Assembly: GCF_032854445.1 (NCBI RefSeq)
Contig: NC_088305.1
Location: forward strand, 20,323,717 to 20,387,716
Source of the DNA: Liolophura sinensis
Lineage: Eukaryota; Mollusca; Polyplacophora; Chitonida; Chitonidae
Length of the DNA stretch: 64,000 bases
Reading direction: 5' to 3'
Position numbers and translations under genes: made by a program. The notes beneath the pieces were generated by a model. That model was given only the letters and a program-made list of their open reading frames with translations. It ran no database searches and was not told the origin of the DNA. Of the stretch, positions 55,085-64,000 are shown one piece after another (the first letter of the stretch is position 1; every line of letters starts with the position of its first letter).

Positions 55085-56829
55085 ACCACTTAATTTCACC
55101 CTAAAATCCCATATGGTTCTTCCCATGAATGGGGTGCACCTACACTTGGTGACAGGCAGGAATTTATCGGGTGAAAATACATGTGACAGGTTTAATGATG
55201 TATCGTGACAGCTATAGAGCATAAAGGTCAAGGGGTCTTATCCCAATATCCTAAAGCTTACAACTCACAGATAAGCAGGTATATATAAAGCACTATACAA
55301 AAAATCCCCCGTCTTTACCATGTGCATGTATAAAATAAAGCCCATACTGTGTGATGTTTTCAAATATATAGTACCTGATAGACAAAGCAGTCAAATGGTT
55401 AAATAACACTCAATAACAAAGGGTACTCTTTCAACAACTTCAGTGGCTAATCCACTTTTCTTTACAAACCTTCTTTGTTATAAAACTTCACTCCACTGAA
55501 ACCTTGGGGGCATGGCACTTATGAGAAATGCAGACAAAAAATAATCTGATATCTCAAAATTTTACAGTCACATAATGCTGAAGAAAAGAAAAAAAAAATG
55601 TTCTTGTATGTGACTATTGTTTAAAGTCAACATACCAAGTCAACATACCAAGGCAAAAACTTATCTGTAGCCTTGTGTGTTTTTAGAGTGCTCTAGGGTT
55701 TGAAATAAGATAAGATGTTAAGATGTTCTTAAGATAAACTGCATAGATTTTCGGGATTTTGTTTAACGTCTTGTTCGTGATTCCCTTTGCCTTGTGGGTA
55801 AACTTTTGAACACTTCATGGCCTTATATGTTCCATATTTCTGCCATTTTTAAACCAAAAAAATGCTTGATAATAGTGAGTACCAGGAAACTTGCATAATT
55901 AGTGCCACTATATTTCTGAAAAGTGACACAGTTGTTTAGAATGTAACAGTTCAATACCAAAGAAAAGAAAAAAAAATCCTGTACAATTCTTCAAAGACCA
56001 TGATACATTTTTATCATAGATGAAAATGCTTTGAATCAAAGACAGTAAATACGTTTAGGAGCCAGTCACCATTCACATGTGCTTAGACTGAACTATGTTC
56101 ATCCAAGACTACCTCAAGGGGTGTTTTCCCTGCCACACCCTCCCATCCACCCACCCACTCACCTACCTCTAGTCTGACGGTCAAGGACTAATGACTGTGA
56201 TTCGACGGGGTCTTACACAATACAATAACAAGATCAGTTCCGCGAAGACTGCTGCTGGAATGCCAGCAAAGGCTGATAAAGTGACAGGTGTAAGAGTAAA
56301 ACATCAACAAACAGTTAGCGGGAAGATACAAGCTGGGATCTTTCCAACGGGCTCTTAGAAAAAGACGGCAAAACAAGCTTCTTACACAAGCGGGTTTTTG
56401 TATCGTCTCATCGGCAGAGTGGATAAACATCCACAAATACCACCCACAAATACTAGGGCTGGAGTAAACGTCTCCTACAAGCCATATAGGATTATCTCCT
56501 AATTGAAACCTTCAACACACATCAGATTTTACCCCCTGACCTCTTGCAGGGTTTAGAATCATGCAATCTACACAAGCTTTTCTTGCTCTGAGGAGAATTA
56601 CTTGAACACATTTATTTGAACGTAAATTTTTCTTGAAATTACCAATAGTTATTCCCAATAGACATGTATATTTTGTGTTTAGTGCCAGGTGAAATCCCAT
56701 AGCCTGATGACTGCAGTACAGGTATATACAAAACTCATAATCAGAAGGCTCTGTCTTTTTTGTTTAAACTGTAAAAGATAAGATGTAAAAGATAAGAAGC
56801 AAACGAAGCCATACTAAGATATAACTTAC

Positions 56830-57003
56830 CTGTGGAGAGCGACAACCTGTGGTCCTTTGAGCTGTAAACCACCAATGACTTCCTCGACGATAAAGAATGA
56901 GAATAGTTCAAACCCTTTATTTTTCCCAGTTTGATCATCCCTCTTCTCTCCTCGTACAAGCACTCGGTGAAGTCCACTCTGCTTAAACACAATACTCCAG
57001 CCA
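56830..57003 (-). CDS. PKD1: Polycystin-1-like exon 1 of window: end of a PKD repeat and linker
   Basis: The exon is bounded by acceptor ttgaacag/TGG and donor CCACAG/GTAAGT. It enters in phase 2 and leaves with two spare bases. The 57 complete codons contain a G-L-H-R-V-L-V strand like the G-x-Y-x-V-x-V strand that closes a PKD fold, then the linker pattern EEVIGGLQL, which resembles the I-x-G-L linkers between PKD repeats. It is the first exon I can support from the right edge, so the preceding exon must lie beyond 57 kb. It is less certain than the others because the PKD core itself is not in it. Another frame is also open here, but only this one joins the next exon in phase. Confidence 0.68.
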
Positions 57004-60000
57004 CTGTTCAAAAACCAAGAGAAAACACCATTTTGGAAATGTGAAGTAATTGCATCAGGCTAACTGTTCTCTCTGGTATATACAAGTATGGTAAGTACCC
57101 TTTTCATCTCATTCCTGCACGGGAATTCCTACCTTTCTCAGAAACTTATCACCCCTAATCGTCCTGGGCCATATACAGTCCTTATGACTACTTTTCCACC
57201 ATCCTCCTAAACAGAAAATCTTATAAAATCTCCGCAAGGCAACAACCAAGCGAAAAAATGAGAACCGGGACAAAAAAAAAAAACGGCCTTGATTTCCACA
57301 GTGGATACAGACAAAGTTTGTTCGTGTTGCTGACGGTGGAGGAATCATAAGGCCGACTGAAGAGTTAAGCAAACAGCGTGTCGGGAAACCCTCCCCAAGC
57401 CACGCGGTACTCGCTGATCCGCTCGCGAGGGGACAGTTGTTTCTTGTTGCCCAAATATGGCTAGGCTAATCATGTTGTGAATCACTCCATTGTGCCACCT
57501 AATACAGCGTTTTGATTGGCTGCCCACTGTGTATTTGTGCCTACCCCCCTAGTATCATGCCCACCCTGTGAACTTTATCTCTCCCATCCTCACCATCAGC
57601 ATTTAGGGAAACATGTCTTATCAGAAGTGATGTGTTCAAGAAATAGCCTGTTAGAATCGGCATAGATAAGATATGAGATGAATACATGTATATGCTTCTG
57701 AAGTGTTTGTTTGTATGTTGTCAGCACCAGCACAGTAAAGAGAAGATCGCTGCATGTACTTATACAGGTATTGTCTTTTGTATGTATCAAGTTTGATATC
57801 GTCAGAACGATACTTTGCAAAGATGTGCGTCGGCAAAAAAAATGGCATATCGTCATGGAAATACAATCAGGTTATATACAGCTTCCACAACAATTGCTAT
57901 ATATACAAACATCAAATGATCAGTAAATCTACTTTACATGCACATAAATGTAAAAATAAGCCTAAATATATCACCATGAAATCTTTGAAGTTTTTTTGAA
58001 GTTTATTCACAGATTTGATGAAACCTAACTTTAACACTATGACTGAATTATGGTGAAATTCAATAAAAAGCTATAATTTTAATGAAACCAAATCTGTTGA
58101 ACATTTCCAAAACTTGTTTTATCTTCACATTTTAAGTATTGATTGAAGATGCTTAGCTATAAAGTTATTATAGCAGAGAAAAAAATACAACATAAATAAA
58201 GTTTTTTTTCCACTTCTATCATTGGAAAAACAAAACAAATTTTTCGGCGATGAAGTGCAAAAGTGGCAAATAGTTAACAGAAATACCTGTATGTCTAATG
58301 AAAGCCATCGTGAGAATTCTTCACATACAGGTAACAAGCCAATACTAATGATACAAAAGACACAGTGTCACCAGAAGTCACACAGTTATACCCATTGACC
58401 ACCCCAAATACTCAGGAGTCACAACACTGTACAAGAACAGTTCACAGTTTTTATAAAGAACACTGGCCCCATATAGAACTGCTTGTTACATTGAGCTTAG
58501 AAGAGAATTGATCACCCTACAAGCACTGACTGGTGTTCGACACATAATACAGCCCGAAGTCGAATAATACAGTCGAAGATTTAAAATGATTTATAAACTA
58601 CAAAATACTTAATTTATTCAAACTACTGTAATCCTCAGAATCAGTCCAAGTCAGTAACATCAGAATAGAATCTGGCGAAATTCCACGCTAACAACAGTAT
58701 TTCATATCAGGCTGCCAGTTATTTCACAAAATCTCGGCAGTCAATTTTTGCATAACTTTCTGAGGGAATGAAATCGTTTTGTGCTGCTCTATATAAGACA
58801 CAAAATACGAGGTATTTGTTTTCAGAAGTTTTGTGAAAGTGGCCTAATGGTACAGGTTTGCATCTTGCACCCTTGATAGTACAGACACATTTACGCTAAT
58901 AATCAGCACAGGGGAGAAGGAACACGAGTGTCCCAGTCACACTGTCTGTCTTAGCATGAAAGAAACGCCCTGATTAAACACCCAGTTACCCTAACCTTCA
59001 GGTACTTGACCCATCCGGACAATCTTCAGGGGTCACAACCTCCATTTATTGGGCCATTCAAAGAGTCACATTTACAGGTATATCATTCAGGTGATAAGAA
59101 TGGTCCAGCCTCAGGTAAACTCGTTACTGTCAGACAGGTGAGCAGATGACAAATTCCCTTACATTTCCAGAACAATTGGCTTGTCACACACTGAAGTCTT
59201 GACTCAGGTGCTTCGGTCACATGACTTGATATATACACCTGTACAGTTTAACATACAACGTACGTGTACCACTGTGAAACGCATCCCGTGAAGAAAGCAC
59301 TGGGTTGTTTGAATGTACCCAGTCGAACAATGGGGTCACCTGAATGACAATTAACCTGGACATGCCATTATGCTGCATTTGTCTAACTTCTAAACTATGA
59401 AGTTTAAATATAAAATGCAAATTCTAGAAGAATTTATATCATACACTAAATACGCAAGACTTATAAATGGAATAAGCCGATTTCAAAGTTGATCTGAAAT
59501 TACACAAAATTTTTTCAAAACTGGACAAAAAAAATCTGACATCAAGTAAATATAAACTTTAAATGCTGCATATATATAAGTGGGTTAGCTAACATACATT
59601 TGAGGTGTACATGAAAATTATCACTGGTTCATATAACGGCTTTGTTCACTCACATTGCCTCATCAGTACGGACACAATAATGTCCTCTTCATGTACGTAT
59701 TAAAATCCACATATACATATAGTGGGTTATAACATATGTTCATATCCAAATATTGCTACGTACATGACAGCAGCTCTTTTATACATCAATACACCATCAG
59801 TTGTATGTTTGAACTCTCTCAATCCAAGCAAGATTCTTTCCAGTAATTCAACTACATAACGCTAATATCTCAATACCCAGTTTTCATGGATAATTTACAG
59901 CCTGCCATAAAGTTTATATTGATTCTTCAGAAAATTTATGGGTTGATAAAATCTGACCTCAGACTGATCGAGCAACTAGGTTTTGATCTGACCTGTATGC

Positions 60001-62925
60001 ACGCAGCATTAGAGCACAGTTTTAAGTCACTCTGGAAGCTTTGCACAGCTGTTACAGGCTCAGCACAAATAACACAGTGCCAGATCAACTAACATTTCTT
60101 AATATCACTGCAGTAAAAGGTGGGGATGTGGTGGGGTGGGGACTTGGGAGGGTTAAGCGGTGCTCAAGTATGAATGTACACGTGCTGTAACAGTCCAAGT
60201 TATTCCCCCCACTGGGCTAGACATTCATGTAAGGCGACGTCACGCTTTAAAGCGAGATATGCATGATATCAGATATGCTCGTGCTCATATGTTAGCCTTT
60301 GCAATCATTTTGAGGAATGTTCCAGTGGAGAAGCAGGAATTTCACACCAGAAAAACTGTATCCCCCATTCTACCACATCACCTATAAGCATGCCTTACTA
60401 TCATTGAAGAACAGTTTGTGGATTCTGTACAGAGGTGGTTGTGGGGGTGAGGGGGGGGGGGGGGGTTGAGGTGTGGTTAGGGATGGTGAATCCTCAACTC
60501 TGCATGTACACATTCCACAACAGTGCGTAAAAGTTGTCCCCATAATGCTACAATGTGTTAATATTGCTGCATCAATGGGTAGGTGTATGTCTGGGTGGGT
60601 GTGGGGAGAGAAAGGATGTATTGATCTTGGGGGAGGGGGGGAGGAGATTGATTTTGTATGTAGAATAACAGCTAAATTAAGGTATCACCTGTGTACCATG
60701 ATGTATACAGAACCACATATACAAACCTGTGCTGTTATAATCCTCACTAACATAACCCAGCCCTTCCCAAACAGGGGAAGAAGGTGGAGAGAAAGTTAGT
60801 AACAATACAAGGCCTTGCTGCCCCCCTGGCAAGGTTTTACTTGGGGATTTGATGTTATTTTTATTTCTGTTGGATTATTGACATTTCCATAACACCTGGT
60901 TCGTGTTAAGAGAACAGACCCGGCTGTTTTCAGTGTGTGTAGTGACGTGGGGTGGGGACTAGAGGGGGCTGGGAGGTGGGGTAGAGGGAGTAAGAGACAG
61001 AGAGAGAACAATACACAAGAATACCATTTGCACTTAATATTACATATCAGAATACTGTCTGACCACACTTCATGTCCGGATACCAACTAATATGGCACAC
61101 AATACTATCATAATCTTAAAATGTTACGCGACAGTATTAACTTGAAGCCCAAAAGCCTGCACCATATTTTACTGCAGTATTTTACATTCTCAACTTTAAG
61201 TATATCTAACTACATTTAGCAAACCATTATCAATGGTTTCAAACATATAGCAAATGTTAAAACAGAACTCAACCATGGTACCTTTTTGTTTTGTTAATGA
61301 AATTTTGGTTTTGTCCTGCAGGCAATGTGTGTAGGGCAGAACAACACTTCTTCCCATGAGCCATTTTTACAGGCAGTAAACTTTATTGAAAATGAAGCTT
61401 ATATGGGTAAAATGCACCTTGAATTTAATCCATAAATCACTTTAAGATTTCTCATCTTAAGTACAGCAATCTTGAGCAGGGTGGAAATTTCCAATAATGC
61501 TTGCTGTGCACTGTTCACACACACTTATCAGAGATTTCAAATGCACTGCTCTGGCTAGCATTCTCAGAGAATATTGTTTTTGTATCGTACACATGCCGGG
61601 CTATCAGGACATATCTAAGGAAGGTTTTCCCTAGTTCTTTCATAATTCTCACATCTGTTTATGATGGCAACTTGTCCTTTGCCCCAAAAGCTTGTCCCCG
61701 GAGATACATGACAGGCAGTCTAAAGAACACCTTCAGCTAAAGCCCAGCCCTGATTGGTCATCCTCTGGGACCTGGGCAGACCAATTAACCTATACCCCAC
61801 CCAACAAACAATGGCTCTCACCAGATCTAATGGACTCTTCCTGACTGTCATTTAAAAGGCAACAAGTTAATTAAATCAGACAAGCCAGCTGGATTTTGAG
61901 CTTAATATGACTGAAAACGAATCTGTACACAAAGTTTTCATCAAAACATATTTTAAACAGTAATTTCATGGAAATTAACCACCAACCACTAGGAATCAAG
62001 AAAATTGTTAAATATACAGTGCTAGTTATCAAAGTTGATCATAAGTTAACAATGTGAACCTGCACACAAAATTTCTCAAAACTAAAATAATATTTGGAGG
62101 AGCTATTACATGGAAACTAAAGCATGACAGACCAACCTTGCAAAATTGTGGGAAAACAAAAAAATAATTGGGTTATAGTCCTTTTTGAAGAAGAAGTAAA
62201 GACAAAGAAAGTCAAAATCAGTTGTTCTCTGTTTGTCAAACAGAAGTAGTTTCAATGCAGAGATTGCACCAATTTATAAATGTTGAAATTAGAAACAGCA
62301 CTGCGTCTTTTGTTCAGCTACAACTTCAGCACAAGACCTTCAGGTAGATGATTTAGCTGGCAACACAACTTACTTTCAAAGCATATCCTCTGTTCGCATA
62401 ATACAGTCATTAAGATTTACTTTTGAAGATAACAAGGAGGTGAATATCCAGAGCATGATGTAAATCATAAATTTTGTAAAACTAATTAAAACAATATTGT
62501 ATTTATGTTCAAGAAAATCTGTCTATTCTGAAATTCTAGTTGATTTAGCTGAATGTGTCTTAGAAGAAAGCTGGCATTTTGTAAATTAATCTATCCGGCT
62601 TGGCGCTGGAATGGTAGAAGAGTTTGACAGCCCTTGTTTACATTCACAGTGTTTTTACACTTAATCTTGATCAACAATACAGACGAATGGAACAGCCCTG
62701 TCTGGAAGGATTTTCATCACGATCCAATAATATAAAAAACAAAAAAGTATACGAAATCCCCAAAAGTGACGGCGTGATGATTTGTGAAGAGGGGAGTAAC
62801 TCACGAGAAGAAATAAACGCAAACATGAAGAAAATATTACAACCTATCATACTGTCAACACAGACATGCTGGTAATGTGGCCTGGCAACATCAGCAGGCT
62901 GAAACAAATAAATCTGCCCTGGGCT

Positions 62926-63050
62926 TGGTTTACATGGCAGCTTCCCCTCATCTTAAGGTGCCCTAGAGCCTCTTGTTTCTATCAGGTTGATGGGATCAAG
63001 GTGGAATCAACAGTGCCCCTACAGCATCAACCTGACAAGTGGTGTATAAA
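62926..63050. repeat. Imperfect inverted repeat
   Basis: Left arm pieces cttggtttaca and atcaggttgatg are matched in inverted order by catcaacctgac and tgtataaaccaag. An inner cttgt/acaag pair also lines up. The arms are separated by spacers that do not pair, so this could be a decayed fold-back element. Confidence 0.5.
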
Positions 63051-63147
63051 CCAAGTGTGGGTGTGTATGTACATAAACATGAATACCTTTATACCATAAA
63101 ACATGCAGCAACTATATGAATTATTTTATACACTGTACTGTATTATA

Positions 63148-63408
63148 TCTATTTATTTCATTGTTGTTTTACGCTGTAGTCAAGAATATTTCTTTTACAG
63201 CACGGCGGCCATGAATATGGTGGGCGGAAATCAGGCTCTGGGAAACCCACAACCACCCGCAGGTTGCTGCCAGATCTTCCCACGTACAACCAAAGAGAAA
63301 GCGACATGATCGAGCTGGACTTGAACTCACAGAAACCATAGTTGGTTGGAGGCTCCTGGGTCATTGCAATGGGTGAACTAGCTACCCACTAGGAGACGGA
63401 GCTCCCCA
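63148..63408 (-). mobile_element. Full-length tRNA-derived SINE
   Basis: Complete from the tctatttatttcattg tail to the gacggagctcccc head end. ACACTGTACTGTA (left) and ACACTGCACTGTA (right) flank it as a target duplication with one mismatch. The body lacks a short block found in other copies. Confidence 0.9.
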
Positions 63409-64000
63409 CACTGCACTGTAACAATTATCTTTTAGTTCATTTAAATTTCCACAAATTATGAGCCTAGTCATTTTGAATATTCGCTTGTTGTTTAACAAGG
63501 CACTCAAAAAAAAAAAAAAAACACTCAAAAACAGCTGTACGACAATCTGTCTGTTGGTCAGTCAAAGTTTTCACACCCTACCGATTACTTTGGGTCACTC
63601 ACTTAACATGTAGTCTGAGTTTAAGGCTACATGAAATCCTGCATGGTCGACTTTCTTTAACATGCCTCAGCATTTGCAAATTTGCCCTTGTTCAATTATA
63701 TGATCATAGTCAGTTTTTTTTGGCTGGATCATTAACAAGAGTAAATCACCAACTCTGCAAGTCACAGAGGCTTTCCCACATGTGCTGTACCCCATATTCA
63801 TTGGTGGAGGACAAGTAGTCAAAGAACATGCATGGCAGTGTATTGGCACCAAAGCACAACACTTAACTAAAGTTTAGTTGCCTATGTACACTTAGTGTCC
63901 AAATCATAGTCCCCAATACATGTGTACATGCACCTTTAAACCAAAATCTGGAATTCAAAATATGTTCACAGTTTTGGTTTTGCTATTTTCTCTAAACACC

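Larger units (their letters stand above)
49011..56829 (-). other. Intron of over 7 kb
   Basis: It holds two family B elements (49621-49842, 54862-55084) and one family A copy (52316-52478). Two GC-richer patches (50860-51660, 53390-53700) contain no domain or splice pattern I could support. The rest is AT-rich. Confidence 0.6.
1472..57003 (-). other. PKD1: Gene model: polycystin-1-like receptor, internal part
   Basis: Twenty-five minus-strand exons join with matching splice phases into one open frame of 4,576 nt. The order is PKD repeats (WDFGDG-type cores, HTF/HRY strands, NAS/NVS sequons), then a REJ module with paired cysteines (CPAC, CENC) and a YTW core, then the helical stretch that precedes the GAIN domain in polycystin-1. 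Seven or more PKD repeats directly before REJ point to polycystin-1 rather than PKDREJ or PKD1L proteins, which have few or none. In the family this is a large cell-surface protein that partners with a polycystin-2 channel; this portion is extracellular. Both ends of the gene lie outside the window. Confidence 0.9.
57004..64000 (-). other. Intron or upstream sequence, no exon supported
   Basis: No minus-strand segment here shows a PKD core with proper splice sites and the required phase. A CpG-containing GC-richer patch lies at 57370-57530 (CTCGCGAG, a CCAAT-like attgg). G-rich runs occur near 60447 and 60630. An imperfect inverted repeat (62926-63050) and a full SINE (63148-63408) are present. 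The gene's next 5' exon is most likely beyond the window. Confidence 0.5.

Noticed and set aside
57345-57527. Minus-strand open frame in the CpG patch
   Set aside because: No PKD pattern and no splice sites that match the phase required by the exon at 56830.
1-64000. CRISPR array or bacterial-type operon
   Set aside because: Tandem repeats here have no spacer structure of equal length, no cas-like genes occur, and the window is plainly intron-exon animal DNA.

Overview
This window is animal (metazoan) genomic DNA: AT-rich, with short coding exons bounded by GT-AG introns and dense in dispersed and tandem repeats. There is no sign of prokaryotic or organellar DNA. A tRNA-derived SINE family with a (TTTA)n-type tail, present in about 15 copies, and a divergent polycystin with many repeats fit a marine invertebrate. 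My best guess is a mollusc or related lophotrochozoan, but the sequence does not prove it.

One gene accounts for all the coding sequence I can support. It lies on the minus strand, enters from beyond the right edge and leaves past the left edge, and encodes the middle of a polycystin-1-like (PKD1-type) receptor. I placed 25 consecutive exons between 57003 and 1472. Their splice phases agree at every junction and they read open for 4,576 nt (about 1,525 codons). In order they encode the end of one PKD (Ig-like) repeat and seven more PKD repeats (57003-37768), then a REJ module (37279 to about 8212), then further conserved REJ-to-GAIN region (8413-1472). The signal peptide and N-terminal domains lie outside to the right. 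The rest of the GAIN region, the PLAT domain and the membrane segments lie outside to the left. The REJ module is split by roughly 190 residues of low-complexity, charged and Pro/Thr-rich sequence on a run of symmetric phase-1 exons, with a basic RRRKR motif.

Region by region. 1-8413: last exons, with a palindromic 23-bp minisatellite, a 192-bp satellite that keeps an open frame, and a 45-bp repeat. 8414-18611: a 10-kb intron with a Harbinger-like non-autonomous element. 18730-27749: an intron holding a 2.1-kb segment present twice on either side of a 200-N gap. The duplicated exon has a frameshift in one copy, most likely two alleles assembled in tandem. 27750-33786: the disordered-insert exons, a 30-bp VNTR and a SINE cluster. 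34508-42904: a compact exon cluster for PKD repeats and the start of REJ. 42905-57003: two large introns and two exons. 57004-64000: intron or upstream sequence with no exon I can support.

The most unusual pattern is that tandem repeats overlap splice junctions of this gene at three exons: the donor of the exon at 38831-39029, the donor of the exon at 41729-41956 and the acceptor of the exon at 48443-48548. Each creates rows of decoy splice sites. At the first, part of the coding sequence is still recognisable in the intronic copies. Everything else is intron filled with SINEs, at least three short repeat families and simple repeats.
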